Of a DNA stretch of 64,000 nt, positions 1 through 13,544 are shown piece after piece. The translations under genes were made by a program, and so were the position numbers. Origin of the DNA: Datnioides undecimradiatus (Eukaryota; Chordata; Actinopteri; Lobotiformes; Datnioididae); assembly GCA_008933995.1 (NCBI GenBank), contig WARS01000007.1, forward strand, positions 10,592,623 to 10,656,622. The letters run 5' to 3'. Numbering within the stretch: position 1 is the stretch's first letter; the number at the start of each line of letters is the position of its first letter. Below the pieces are notes generated by a model. The model saw only the letters and a program-made list of their open reading frames with translations. It was not told where the DNA came from and searched no databases.

Positions 1-257
1 TTGTCTGGATGAATTAATGAATTATAAATTAGTGCAACTGGCCCCCAGTCTCCCAGATGCAGTCCGTCCTCCCCTCTCTGCCCCTCCTCTGATATTAGTT
101 CACTTCATACAAAACCCAAACATAATAATATTCACACATCTAATCATAAATACAAGACTGTCCTGATTAGCTGCTACGCAACTTCATATCATGTTAGCAT
201 TTCTTCAAACAAATTGAAATAGTTGCTTTTCCTTTACACTTCTTGTAATTCCATATT

Positions 258-306
258 TCCTTGAAATTTCCCCTTTGTGGGACAAATAAAGGAAATCGTA
301 ATCTAT
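258..306 (+). repeat. LINE/SINE-type 3'-terminal module
   Basis: The stretch around TTTCCCCTTTGTGGGACAAA followed by TAAAGG resembles the 3' end shared by many teleost LINE/SINE copies (a CCCC..GGGA stem followed by AATAAAG-type sequence). Only the tail is recognisable; the body upstream is too diverged to classify. Recognition is from memory of the family pattern, not an alignment. Confidence 0.4.
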
Positions 307-353
307 AAGCAGAGTCCTCAAGTGGGTCAGGAGCCCCCATGTGGGAGAGGATA

Positions 354-788
354 TGTCAGGGCTTGGTTATGAGGTGAGAGCAGGACCCAGATGCAGGCAC
401 GGACAAGGACGCAAAAGATCTTTTAACAGTTTATTTAATGGGCTAGGCTTACGGATGGTCAAGGCAGGCAGGGTCAAAATCCAGGTAGTCAGTCCGAACA
501 AGACATGGAACGAAAAAATCCAAAAAAAACCCAGAAATCCAAAATCTCTATGAACATGGACATGGAATCAAGGTAGGGACATGGACGCTAACAGAGCAAA
601 TGAACCGACAGAGAACAAAGGCAATGGCATAACTTAAATAGACAGGGGAGGGCAGCAAAACGAGACACAGGTGAAACCAATGGACTAATCAAGGACAGGA
701 AACAAGTAGACAGAAACACATGAGGGAAAAACTTTTCAAAATAAGACAGGAAATAACAAGACAAGGAACTCAACTCAAAACCCTGACA
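354..788 (-). mobile_element. Solo LTR of a Ty3/gypsy retrotransposon
   Basis: The 435-bp block begins TGTCAGGG and ends CCCTGACA, the perfect inverted ends expected of an LTR. The flanking pentamers are GGATA (349-353) and GAATA (789-793), which match at four of five positions like an aged target-site duplication. Read on the minus strand, it has a CACCTGTGTC module, a TATTTAAG TATA-like box and, near the far end, an AATAAA signal (complement of TTTATTT around 430), in normal U3-R-U5 order. No internal region or partner LTR lies next to it, so it is a solo LTR left by LTR-LTR recombination. It shares the purine-rich AAAATAAGACAGGAAATAAC stretch with the LTRs at 16.5-17.6 kb (AAAATAAAACAGGAAGTCAC there), so it belongs to a related gypsy lineage. 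Confidence 0.8.
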
Positions 789-3700
789 GAATAAATCTGG
801 GAGGAAACAAGCAAATTAGGAAATTGAGGAGATTAGGATATGTGAGTTAGAGAGCATAACATACAAAAATATGCTTATTTTATGAATGGCATTAGTTGTA
901 TAATCACTTTGGTCCAGCTCGTCATCTTGGGGATGGATTGCCATTAAATTCTGTTACACACTCATCATGGCCCTCAGGATTAAGTTTGATCAGTTTACGT
1001 GATCCATAAAGCTGCATCAGCCAGTCTAAATATTCTAAAAACCTGCTTAATAAAGCCTCTGTTATACTCTATTATCTTTGATGCTAGTGAGCAAATGCTA
1101 GCTTGCTGTTAACAAGTTACACTAATAACATGAACATGGTTAACACTGTACCTAACACCAATATTTTAGCATTGCCATTGCAAGCATGTTGGCATGTCTG
1201 TAGACCTTTTAGTGTTTCATCTTCCCGACTCCAAAGCTGTTATTACACGAAAGAAAAACTCTTTAGTTGAAATGCTTAAAGCTCCTTGTCAACATCTGCA
1301 ACCTTTGGTGAGGGGTTGCGAGTAGTACAAGCCAAAAGAGTGCTTCAGTGAAGTACAGCACAAGATACAACTCATACAATGTAGTTTTCCAGCAGTATGT
1401 ACATGCAGAAGACTATAATAAATACATTTTAATAACAATCGTTTGTCATCGGCTGCAATCGGAGCTTCACGGAGGCAGAGGAAAATGACATCTTTAGTCT
1501 GAGCTGGGTAAAAATATAACTTGTTTTGACAGATGCACTCAGTTTGGAATTCACTGGCTGTATTTGAGACTGTTTAGACACTAGCAGGCATCACAAACTG
1601 TTGACAGTACGGTTTAGCTGTGTATTTTTCAGGCTTTATGGTGTGTTTCTGCTTATTTCATATTTTAGCCTCCTTTTTTTTAATTTGTGCTCAAAGTCTT
1701 TCACTTATCCCTCTCGTTCTCCAGCATCCTCTCACTCTTCCTCCCTTTTTTCCCATCCCGTCTCTGCCCCGCTTTGCTACATTATGCACTCCATCTCTAT
1801 ACTTCCTCTCGCTCTGTGTCTCTCCCACCTGTACTCCCCACCCCTGTCCTCTGTCATCCACCTCTCCCTGCCAGTGATTTTATTGATTGTAGTATTTCTC
1901 TGATGGCGTGTTGCTAACAGCAAGAACTCACAGTTTGTGATGACAGGGAGGTCTCTGTGTCTCTGTGAGCTGATGATGTTTTTTTTTTATTATTTGCGTA
2001 CAAATGAGCAAGTGTCTGTGTGCACACTGGGATGGCGGTGTGTGAAAGAGCGAGAGTGTGAGTGAGGGTGAATTTGGGCGTGTGAGATTCGTGGACGTAG
2101 CTGTGGCTGACTGATTAGACCCTTTAGTGAGTGTACCCACCTCTCACCCGTCATCCTTCACCCTGACAGCTGGGCTGTGGAAGTGTGCGTCTCCCTACGT
2201 CTGAGTGCGTCCGCATGCATCTGCTTTATGAGCATTTTTGAGTGTTTTTAGGTGCGTATGTGTCTCAGTGTGCGTGCATTTTGATGGCACCTTTTGTGGC
2301 TGGCATTATTAAATTGCATTCGAATAAATGTGTACTGGATAGCGCGACTGTGTCTAATCAGACTCCTCCGGTCAACTCTACCCTCTGTGTGGAAACTGAA
2401 CAAGTGTCAAGTGTCTTGATGTAAGGCTAATGACTTTCACCAGACACTAAAACCTGCATGATGCGCTGATGCTTCCATCGGGGTGTAAAACAGCATCATT
2501 CATCCTGCGACTGAATGATCATTGCTTTGGATGAGAGAAGCAGTTATTGTAATATGTGATCACCATATAAGTTGTAAGATGCTTGAGATGATGTCAGCAG
2601 AGGGAAAATAGTCAATAAGGCAGAAGGGTCAATCATCTGTTGTGCACTGGATATGATGCATGTCTCTAGCATTATTATGACGATATGTTTCGATTTGCAC
2701 AGCTATGGCGAGGGACTGAGTTTGGGGTTGAATCCCATTCAATGCAAATGTTTATTGCCAGTGCAGGATATTTAATGTCGAGCAAAGGAAAGTAAGATAG
2801 GGGAGGTAATTGATATATAACATAGTGTAACTGAATTTTCTTGCGTGCCTCGTCACAGACGCGAAATGCAAACCTTTATAACCTTGTGTAACCCTGATAG
2901 CAGTTTTCTTTTCTTGCAATAGCGTTCAGGCTCAAATATATCTATCTATTTCTGAACGTGTTTGTTTGATCCTTGAAAAAGTCCTCAACTGGCTGTTGCA
3001 ATTCCTGGTCAGCCTCCTAAACAAAAACATAAAACACAAAATTTTCGGTGTGGGTTTTACCCCAGGCAGCTAAATGTAGAATGCAGCAGTGATAACAGTA
3101 TTTTTACAATAGTCCACAAAAAAAAAGTGCTCGTATAAGTGTGTTAGTGGTAAATTCCACACAATAACAATGCCTTATCATGTTAAGTAACAAAAGCACC
3201 GAGATGTGTTGACATGTTGAATTTCCATCCCGTTACTGTTTGGCATTTCTTTGACACCTACTTTGGCACGTCAGCATGTTTTTCTCGGGTGAGATCTGAT
3301 ATTTTGAGTGTTATAGTGTGAAGTACTCTATTCATGTAGAACTGTGATCAGGTAGCAGTTGAACAGACAAATATCTAAAAACAAGTCGGGGAGAGTGCAG
3401 GAGGAATGGTAAAAGAGGTGCTGGAGAGGGGGGCTGGTGAAATATGTACAGTCTACAGATCAGAAATACTCTCACCATCTCTGTCTCCCTCCCTGTCTCG
3501 TATCTAAAGCAGCTCCCCCCTCATAGTTTTGTCAGATGAAACTTTAAACACCACCGTCTTCTTTGTCTCTTCTTCATGAATGCATATCACATCATTACGA
3601 CTTCCTGACTGGTAGGAGGCACAGGGAGCCAAAACAAAACAGCTGCTTCGCATGTTTCCCCCGCCATGCTGACTGCACCATTTTGACTTTTAATTAGCTT

Positions 3701-6700
3701 CTCTTCCTTTGTGCCCCACTGGTACTCCAGTGTTGTTGGCTATTTCATATCCACAGCACACTGTGAAAATTACACATTTTACTCGGGACTGATTCAAAAT
3801 GGCACTGTGGCAGTACTTTAAGTGGTGTGATGAGCCATCACTCCACGCTGTGGGAAAGTCTGTCACTGGATCTAGTGATCGAGGCAACAAACACAGACAT
3901 ATGGGCATATTTATTCTAAAAATGATATAACAAAAATGAATTATTGAGCTATTATTTGCTCACAAAACACAAACAACATTGAGCAACTAAGTAAAGTTAG
4001 TGAGAAGAGCTGATGTCCAAAGGTTTTTACAATAAAAAACACAGTTGAAAATACAAAATATAAAAAAGGCTCTTAATATGACATATACATATGACATATG
4101 AAAAGTCAACCTCAGAGATAAGGTCTGCCTATACATAACCAAGAAGACATTGTAGGTTTAGAATTTAAGTTATTTTGACACTGGACACAAGGTGATTTCG
4201 AAAAGACAGGGAACGGACACAAAGTAAGACATCTCACTGCCTCTAAGTGTGTCTCTGAATGGAAATCCAATATAATCCCAATCTAAAAATCAGCAGACAA
4301 TAAGATTTGGCTCTCACATCACTGTAACCCTTCAGCCATCTCCACTTTGGAGAATTTGCGGATTCATCAAGAGCTGTAAATATGTTTGATATTATCAGGT
4401 ATAAGCTCATATTAGTCCCAGAGCCACTCGCAGTAGTTAAGATTAAGCCGGCAAATCCTTCACACTAAAGGTTTGCCAACGGTCAGGATTCGGCCCGAAA
4501 CTGTCAGGATGGTCAAACCTGATCTTAACTGGCTGAATGATCTTCTTATGTGTCTCCAGCCTGAGAATGTCACCTGAAATAAAACTTCTGCGACAAGATT
4601 GTGAAAGCAGATTTTGCTTGTGTCTCCATGAAATCACATTTTCTGATGCTGCAAATTTGATTTGTCAGCTGCTTCTTGATGGGAAGTGTAATGACTGTTC
4701 AGACGCGATGATGTTTCAAGTTGTAGGAGAGTTTGGGGTGAACGGTTCCTGTACAATGACAAAAACTGTTCCTCTGGAGACCAAATCCCTCTTTTCAATC
4801 CAGTCTGACACTGCTAACTTTAGTTATGGAGATCAAGCCTTAACCATGGCTACTGATCGACCTATCCTTGTTTATTAATTCTTAATAAACCCTGGTTCTT
4901 CAGAGTTTTCTGAGGTTGAATCAAGGACAATCCACAAAAAAAAAGCTGTTAAATTCAAGTGCTCAGAATGCTGCAAATAAAATAACCAAGAGCGCTCTCC
5001 CCAGTATCAACATGCGGCAGCATTATAATGTGGTGTGCGCAACTTTGCCCAAAATTATTACTAATCCTTCACCTTAAAAGTGTCATTCCAGCAGAGCAAA
5101 CAATGCCCGGATGATTCAGAGGCAAACAACTGTGACATCGGTTGTGATGCAAAGACACTGTTTACAGCTAAAGTGCCGGAAGAATGCTATGGGGAAGAAA
5201 TATATCACTTTGATAATAACAAAAAGAGGCAGAGAATCGGTTTTGTTTGATAAGGCTCTCGCGATTTTTTTTTTCTTCTTTTGATGTAGGGGATCCATTT
5301 AGCGATGGATTTTCTCTTCCTTTGTCTGCGAAGGCAAACGCATTCTGTCACTTCTCACCCTGTCTCATTGTATAGCCCTGTGAAGGAGGCTTTTGCGGTG
5401 CGGCTGTTCGGCACATTGTCTGTTCATTTTCTTTTTCTATTTTTTTTTTTTTCTCGCGGACAATGAATATGAGCTCCACATAACTGCCTGCATGCATGAG
5501 CAGGCATGCTTTTAGCAGCTCTGAGGCAAGTTTCACACTTCTTGTTGTCTGAATTTATGACACATTCCCCCCCAAAAATGCCTTTTTATAGTAATTTGAT
5601 CCTGAAAATATATTCTTTTAGGTAACACTTTGCCTCCTCAATTTGTTTTGAGGTCAACAATGCAACAAAAGTTTGAATGTATCAAGAAAACACTCACTGT
5701 CATTGTGTTTCATACATTTCCCCCACAATATCTGCTCATGTTAAATTAAGCAAATCACCTCTTTGCTTTTGAATGTGACATAAAAAGACTGTTGCGTTGT
5801 GCAGAAACATGAAGATACAACAAACAAACAAACAAGAAATTACATTTTATAAGTAACTGTATTCTTCTAGGTTGGGAGCATAGAAATTGATGTATAAAAT
5901 CTGACGTAACAATCGAATTAATCACAAAAACATACTTCTTTAATCAGCAGAAATTCAGGATACATCCTGACTTAAGTAACGAATGTCATCAAAACCTTTT
6001 TTGCCAAAGACAGTTAACCAGTTAAGTTAAGTGTTTGCCTCCATCATTCTGAAAATGAAGTCAAGATATCCCAGATATGGCTGCTGCCATCTCGTGATGA
6101 TGATGTCACTGTAAGCCACAGTCTGTGCAGGAGTGATCAGAGCGAGGAGCTGAGGTCCTACCCATACACACCTGAGTCAATCCCAAGCATAAGCAAGCTG
6201 TCAATCGTCATGCCACATCCCCTTTTCATAGCAGTAGTGACTGTAAGCGATGCATCGATTCAGGTTTTTTATGTACTTTTAATGTACAAATCAGTCTCAA
6301 TCATGAGTTTTTCCATTCTAAATAATGGCATTTAGATATTACAGCAACTAGATTTGGATTTGAAGTGCAGATCATGAGTTTCACTGGTTCAGTTTGCGCT
6401 CACACTGCTCCGCACCAGCATGCGGCTCAATTAGCGGCTCTAAAACACAAACCTGTGACCGTTCCCACTGAGAGCTGCAAGCAAACAGTGCATGACTCAC
6501 TAAAATGAACCATTCCGTGTGTCCGTCCCATCCATAAAACACAGCAATTACTGAATCCGACAAAAACTGAGGCATGGAAGTCAAGATGGAGCAACTTTCA
6601 AGGTCCTGCTAGGACATGATACTGTAAACTCTAAAATGAGAGGTTTTCAGAGAGTGGATTAATATAACAAAATACTTAAAGGCTTTTTTAGGGACTAAAT

Positions 6701-7059
6701 AAAACAAAAATTTGTGTCCATATAAATCCCCCATGCGCTGCTTCTGCAGCTAAATGATAAAATAAGTAGTTATTAGTATAATTTGTTTCCAGGATCATCA
6801 AAAGCCTCGTGCTCGGAGTGAATCAGCTTGCATTTTGAGCAACAGGACTTTGATGAGTCAAAAGCTTGTCCTTTTCTATGTACCGAAAAACAAAAAAACC
6901 AAGTCTATCTTTATCTTCTCTGCCCTTCAGGGTAGTCGTCCTGTCTTTATTGAAATACGCTCCACGACCAGCTTAGACGGCTTAGACGTTTAAGTCACTA
7001 CATCTGCAGACTACCCCAGGGGATTACTGGTGCGAATTAATGTGGAATCGCGTCACTTC
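789..7059. other. Non-coding region, no gene recognised
   Basis: No exon with family similarity was found on either strand. The sequence is AT-rich with short homopolymers (T-runs near 1980 and 5440) and pyrimidine-rich tracts near 1670-1880. The only longer open frame that is not simple-sequence is at 4537-4878, listed separately. Confidence 0.5.
4537..4878 (+). other. Orphan ORF of 113 codons, unknown
   Basis: An open frame of 113 codons with seven cysteines ends in a TAA at 4876, and an AATAAA lies just after it (about 4883). The peptide begins hydrophobic and becomes polar, without low-complexity sequence. I do not recognise a family and see no clear splice acceptor that defines its start. 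It could be a fragment of a decayed transposon gene, a terminal exon, or chance. The AATAAA signal is weak support for a 3' end because the region is AT-rich. Confidence 0.15.
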
Positions 7060-7445
7060 CTGTCTATCTTTCCCACCTGTTTGGTAGTGTACCCCGTCCC
7101 AATTGGTTTAACCTGTTCCTCATTAGGCCTCCTCTATCTTCTGCATTTAGTCTGTGTGTTTTCCTCACTCAGTGCCAGTTCATCTTGGTGCCATGTGTTG
7201 AGCATGCCATCGCATTCTTATATATTTTCCTGGATCTTGGCTGTTTTGACTGCCGTCTTTGGTTTTGATCCTTACCTGTCTTCTTGGACCTTTTGCTTCA
7301 AAATTTGCATTCAAAATTGTACTTCCTGTAGTTTCCGCATTCGGGTCTAATCCTTTCTTTCCTGGTTACCCTGCTAATGCTGTAGTTACACAGCACGTCT
7401 CTGACATAAGTACTACTAACTCAATTAAAGTGTATTTTTCATAGT
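7060..7445 (+). mobile_element. Decayed gypsy LTR-like remnant
   Basis: This block carries ACCTGTTCCTCATTAGGCCT followed by a pyrimidine-rich stretch and CTCAGTGCCAG. The order matches the promoter core of the LTRs elsewhere in this window: CACCTGTTCCCC, a TATA box and GTGCCAGTT on the minus strand of the LTR at 17.06-17.62 kb, and ACCTGTTCTTACTTCCTCAT at 63.57 kb. No TG..CA ends or target-site duplication could be fixed, so the limits are approximate. A chance pyrimidine-rich stretch remains possible. Confidence 0.35.
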
Positions 7446-10400
7446 AGCTTATGTAAAAGTAGATAATACCTGCATAGCACATTGCATCCATACATGCCTT
7501 ACTTCAATTGTACTTTAAGTTGATATATAATAGACAGATGACAGTTGCCACGGTGACAAAATAAACATGGTTAAATTTGTAGTTTGGTTAGGCCAAGGAG
7601 AAGATCATGGTTATGGTTTAAATAAGTGTCTTAAGTTTCAATAGGTGCTTGACGCAAGTCACTTATGTTACCTTACCTTGTAGATTTACTTTAATAAAAC
7701 AAGTTGGACAACATGGACTTTTGGTTGCACATGAGACACAAACATGGGCTGCTGTGGAACAGCCGCCCTATAGCGGTTTTACTTGCACTAATCAAGAGCG
7801 ATTACACTAAATCACCCTTCAAACAAGTGCAATGTTAATACTTTGACTCACTCAATCTGCATTAAATGGTCCAGCAGACTCACCGCTCTTGAATAACTAA
7901 ATGTTTCACTTAGTTGCAGCTCCGAGGAGAAAAGTGCAGTATTTCTATAAAATGTCAAAGTATTCTGTAGTGATGATTAACTGCAAGAGGAGTCAATGTT
8001 TCTTTGCGTGCTTTACTTTAATTTGCGTTGCATTTTGTACAACGTTTGCAAGTTAAAAGGCGAATTTTGTATTTCAAAACACAAATAAAACAAGTGAAAC
8101 AATTCCTCATGGCACCGGTACATGTAACATCCTGATCCTCAACATCTGTAACAGATTCCTTTTGTTTGTGTTTCACAGCTTCAGTGGCATTGTTTTGAGT
8201 GTCTCAGATTCTGTGTGGTATGAATTTTGACTTTACACAGACAAAACAATGCTGAGTAGTGCAGACACTTGAAAGAAAAGAGGCGCGGAGGGGATTGACA
8301 GCATGCGTACACCTACCGCCATAAGCACTTATCAAACAGTGCGGCAGAATGACACCAGCACAAAGGCTGACACGGCTGAATTAACCTTTTGCTCCAGAGG
8401 AGGATAAGGAAACGGCACACTTTAGAGATGGTGTCTTGACAGCAGCCAATATCGTCAAGATGTTCAATTTTTACCAACAAACTGCTTCCACTGGATGTAG
8501 GTGTTTTAGGTAGGTGTCATGTTTTAACCCTCGTTGCTGACGCGTGGCAGATTACTTAAAATAACAAATATGCACATCAGAATGACAAAATGTTAACGAT
8601 AGAGCCCTCAGACTCCCTCCCGGAACAAACTAGTCTGTAAAGTCAAGCACGCTATCACTTACTGTCCTACAGGGAGTTGAGTCCTTAGTAGTTCTAAAGC
8701 CTCTTGAATTTGTCCTCCAACACATCACACTCCAGTGTTCGAGCAGAACAAACTTTTTTTTTTTTTTTTAAGCTGCACCGACATAAACAAGTCTTAATTA
8801 GCTCAGTATGGAAGCCGTTGTCTGGGCGCTACCCTTCAGCTATTAAAGCTAAAAACCTTCTAGGTATATATATATAAGCAGGAAATACAGGCTTCTAATA
8901 CAGGGTTAACCAATGTTAGAGGACAACTTACATGTCCTTGTTTGAGATAAGTTGGAGAATAAGCAAAGAGCTTTCTATATAGCTATATGAGAGAGGGACA
9001 GATATATATTTAGGTATGCATTGTTTGGTGAAGTAGTCTCTTGAGAATCTTAAATCATTTATTTGTAATATTAAAATAATATATTCATTTAAAGCAGTAA
9101 GCCCTTATAATTTCCAAATACATGTGATTAAGTACAAGAGTGGATTGCGACTTAAAGTTCATTGTACAAGTAAACAAAATACCACCTGTACCAAAAGGAT
9201 CATAAACACTTTAGACTAATAAACATGTGGTTGGCTCGGATTGGCTGAAACAGAACACAGGCTGTACTGTCTCTGCCGACATTCCAGATCTGTGAATAGA
9301 TGATTTTAAGGGTTTAGTACAGCGTCTCCACCAACCGCTGTTGTTGATCAGCTGATGGATGGACTCAGCATCACACCTGCAGCCCTGCATGCTGTCTGTA
9401 CCATTAAAGCAGGTTTCCCCACCCTGACCACTAACTAATGAACAGCGTGATGACACTAGCTTCTTCTGAGGCCTTCTACCACATCTCATTGTCATCTCCA
9501 AGAGCTCAACTTGACTCCTTTATCCTCTGCTAGCAAAATAAATGGTTATGTTAGCTGTTTACCTTGCCAAATAAGTCTTTCACTCCTTTCTATTCTTTCT
9601 ACTATGTTATCCAAGCCAAGTATACTCTTAAGTCTCATGTATGGTCTCATGGTCAGTCCCATGTTTTGGCTGCTGCCAAGCTTGATGCTCACTTGCGCCT
9701 ACGGAGTGCAGATACGAGCGCGAGCAGCAGGATGCTGACTTCAATTCATTTACCAGCTTTGTGCTTCATTAAATAATGAGGGTTTTCTGAAAGTTTCACA
9801 TTGAGCCATTTAGAATTAGAGATATATGTGTATGTAACAGTGGTTTGATTACCTTACCTTTGGTAGGTGAGTATGAAACTTGCAGAGCCTGGTGTCCCGG
9901 CTGATGTCCTTACCTTGAAGTATTTGATTATTTATAAAATGTGTATCCCATTAATTTCATCTACATTTGAAGCTGAGTCTGTTTGTGTGTGTGTGTGTGT
10001 TTTTGTATTATTTACTGTCTATGCAACAACTCCCTGCCAGGAGCAGTATGCAGCAATGCAGCACAGTCTGAGCAGCCATGTACGTGGAACATTCTCTGAT
10101 GGTAATCTCTTCACGCGTGGTGCTGCCGCTGCTCCCTTCCACATTTATGTTTGCTAACAAGCAAAGCAGCCTCTACTCTCTCCACTGTCAGCCTTGCATC
10201 AATTGATTCCTATTCTGTTCCTCTCTGTCTGTACTCTCCTTCTCCCTGCCATTACCACCACCTACTGAAGCCATTCATTTACCGTAGAAACCAACATGAA
10301 CTCCTCAACCAGGCACAGTTATACTTCTCTGTTTGACTCTCTGAGTATCTGTGAGGCTGAGGAGGAACTAAAGGTGACTGTCAGACTGTGGTGAGTCCTT

Positions 10401-11186
10401 AGTAGCAGCACTGCTGAATCTATAAGTCAATTATTTGCCTGAATCATCTGCTTTTCTCACTTAAGCATAAATTTAATATCTTTGAGATTTGGACTGTTGG
10501 TCAAAGAAAACAAAACAAGTTAAGGTTTTGGCCGTGGGCTGTGATTGGCCATTTTTCAACATTTGCACAAGCTTCAGAGTTATAGCAATAAGAAATCTGC
10601 AAAACACAAACCGTAGAAGTCACTGCACCATTTAATTTGCTTTAAAACTACCTATTGTCTTTGAGTCTAGTTCAAGGTCATTTCCATTGCAATTAGCCAT
10701 TTTGAAATCACTGCAGTTCACACAACATCTAATTCACAGTAGAGAAGGTAAAGGTAACATGGTAAAGAATGATAAAACAGAGAGTGAGGTATGGAGAAAG
10801 AATAGATGGGGAACAGGAGGTGAAAGAGACAGAGTGGTGGAAGCAGGCAGACGATAAGAGCCCGAGACAGAGCAAAATAGAAAGAGTGGGATTCTTCTTC
10901 GCTCATCAGTGAAGGTCAACAGCCTGCTGTCCCCACAGAAAGCAGCACTCACTGCTGGCTCTCGCTGCACTTGTTTCCCAACATGAACGAGTCTCTTTCT
11001 CTGTTTTGATATTGCACAAAGACAAAAAAGCAAAAAAAAAAACCAAACCAAAACACAGGTGGCTGAAACCAAAGAGCTTTAACTTCTGAAACAAGAGCGC
11101 TGAAAGTAAAGTGAGTTTGGTGAGGTCCCTAGATGGGCATTTGTTAAATGTCAGTACTACAGCCAAGCCTGCTGATGTTGGTATAT

Positions 11187-11240
<54 letters not shown>

Positions 11241-11882
11241 CGAAGGGAGACAAAGAGAAACAGAGAATGCAAGAGCAATCAGCAAACTGAAGGGTAACAC
11301 TGTAGCTGCTACAACAACAATGAGGCTTTTTGTTCTTTTGGACACGGAGCGTGAAGCCATGCATGAATCATTTGCCTAAAAACACAGAGTAGAAACCAAA
11401 AAAGTAAAAAAAAAAAAAAAAAAAAGGAGAGATTTATTCAGATTAAAGAACAGATATGACAAGAAAGTTATTTGAATTCTCAGTGCTGCTCTGCTGGTTC
11501 TGCGTTTTGGATGTTGCTTCCAAAATAATGAATTGTGCTGCATGCCCCCTGGGCTTTTGTAATTGGAAACTTTTGGGGGTTGTCAGTGTTCATCAGATGA
11601 AATTTGGTCGTTTGATTTTGCCTCCAACAGAGAGTTGAATCATTACAAACTGAGTCTTTTTTTGTTGTTTTTGGCTATAATGCCTACTGGTTACAATAGC
11701 ATTGCACTCTCCAGGGGTAATTGCTGGGATGTGGGAGAATGATCACTGCAGCAAAGTCTGACAGCCAACGACTGGGTCAGACAATCAGGCAGATTGTAAC
11801 CAGACCAGAAGTTTAGCTAGATTTAGAAAAAACCCTTTATTTGTGGTTAAAATCCTGTTTTCACCCAAAATGTCAATGTTCC
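7446..11882. other. Non-coding region with microsatellites
   Basis: No gene recognised. It contains a T-run at 8753-8769, a short (GT)n at 9984-10000, a long (GT)n at 11189-11233 and an A-run at 11406-11425. The open frames across 10.7-11.4 kb are translations of the GT repeat and its flanks. Confidence 0.5.
11189..11233. repeat. (GT)n microsatellite, about 22 units
   Basis: An uninterrupted GT dinucleotide array that ends in GAGAGAGA. It is long enough to be polymorphic. Confidence 0.95.
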
Positions 11883-12260
11883 TTAAGGGGGAACTTAAGT
11901 ATTTTTAAACCTAGACCCTACTTACCAATGTTTTGTTCTCCGAATTATTACTGCAACAGCTTCAGTGTGTCCTCAGTAGTGTTCAGTTCTATTTTGCCGC
12001 CGAAACATGCAGCTATGAACCACTGTTTCTGATCTTTTGGATAACGCCAAGCTACGAGTTCTGTCCTCCAAAACAACAAACCCTTCGCAGCGCTCCTCTC
12101 TTCAACTCCCGCTCACCCTTCCACAGTCGTCTTCCTGCAACGGAAAAAGCAAACGTTTTCAGTGGCCAGACACTGAGGGGGCGCAATTGCCCTATATTGT
12201 GCATTGTGGTCTGTTTCCTGAAAATCAAAGAAGCCAAACGCGAGTTTTTCAAATCTATTT
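11883..12260 (+). repeat. Dispersed DNA-transposon-like repeat, one end at TTAA
   Basis: The block opens TTAAGGGGGAACTTAAGTAT and continues TTTTTAAACCTAGACCCTAC, which I recognise as the start of a very common percomorph dispersed repeat that begins with TTAAGGGG and a 'GGACCCTATT'-like stretch. The other end is not recognisable, so this copy is probably truncated or too diverged. The open frames of 60-130 codons inside it have no family similarity and are likely chance. Confidence 0.35.
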
Positions 12261-13544
12261 GTATTGCTTATTCTGATAGCAACAACTATGTAAAAATAAA
12301 TAAATACATTTCTTCTGCATAAAAACATTCTTAATCTTTGGATATATTAAATAAAAGATGTCTCATAATTCATAATTCAGCATCAGTGTTTATTCAGAGG
12401 AAATAGCTCAGAAAACTAATGATATGCTCATTTATTGGCACTAAATTAACTGACATCATGATATTCATCATGATATGAGCCCTATACCACTCTGGACATT
12501 TTAGAGGCTCTCAGTAATGAACTTGGCAATGGGGTTAAGACTGAAACAATGGCTGAAACTATAAAAATAAGATACAAGTTATTTCAACAAAAGAAACTGC
12601 TGATTAGCTGTATTGCTTTCTTGTCTAGTTTTGATTCATAAATGTTCAAACATCGGCTCGTACTTGCTCAATCACACTGGCTGATTATCTAGAAGTTTGC
12701 TTTGAGGAGCTGCTTAAACCCTGATTGATCTCCTAGGGCTCCTCAAGTCCTAATTGCTTTTCTTCACCTCCTTTGTAGGGCAGCCCAAAGGTACCACAGC
12801 TCCTGGCTTTCAATTTCTGCTCTTTGCCTTGACTCAGAAGAAAAAAAAAATCCTGCCTAATGAGATTACTGCATCACAAACTGCTCAGTAAAGGAAAGTG
12901 GCATAGTGAAAAGGCAACAACTTGAAGCCAAAACCATTTATTCCATATTATTGCATAAAATAGTATCGTTTTGTCTTCATTAGTCATTCAGTTTGAGCTC
13001 TACTATAATTAGAAGCTGTAGTCTGTATCCTAAAAAAATTGTTTTTAACATTTGGCTTATTTGCAGGGCAGCATCCCACAAAAGAAATGGCTGGGATTGG
13101 TATGGTAACAATGATACATGCATAAAATGGCACAATTTGAATTTTTATTTTGAATACAATTCCATTTGGAAATTCAATTTGGAAGTTGAATGTTAGTTCA
13201 TGATTCATACAAGACACAGAACCTTTAATATCTGTTGTCACAGTGCAGTTGGTAAACATGTTGGCAACAAGTTTTCAAATGCCAGAATTTAGAGAAGTCA
13301 TTATTTTGTGCCCTGCTACCGCAATCACTGTGCAATCAATAGCATCTGTTGGTTACTATGGTTAGAGAAGAGGCAAGACAGGTAAAAGAGCAGATGCACA
13401 ATCAGTGATCTGTACTGACAAACCCGGCTTGGTGCAGGTAGAATTGGCAGGGTGTAAATTGTTTTTATCTCCTGATTAATCTCGGTGAATGTAGAGCGAG
13501 ACAGAGAGAGAGAGAGAGAACGAACAGGGGAAAAGCCTTCCACC
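12261..13544. other. Non-coding, no feature seen
   Basis: AT-rich sequence without a recognisable gene. A short (GA)n lies at 13501-13519, immediately before the LINE remnant. Confidence 0.5.

Noticed and set aside
1601-1917. Three overlapping serine/leucine-rich frames
   Set aside because: Pyrimidine-rich DNA yields S/L/P/F-rich peptides in all three frames.
10718-11380. Overlapping open frames of 60-150 codons around the (GT)n array
   Set aside because: They are kept open by the dinucleotide repeat and by purine-rich flanks; poly-HT/VC peptides without domain similarity.
11933-12322. 129-codon open frame
   Set aside because: It lies in a repeat-like block, has no domain similarity, and several other frames on both strands are equally open.
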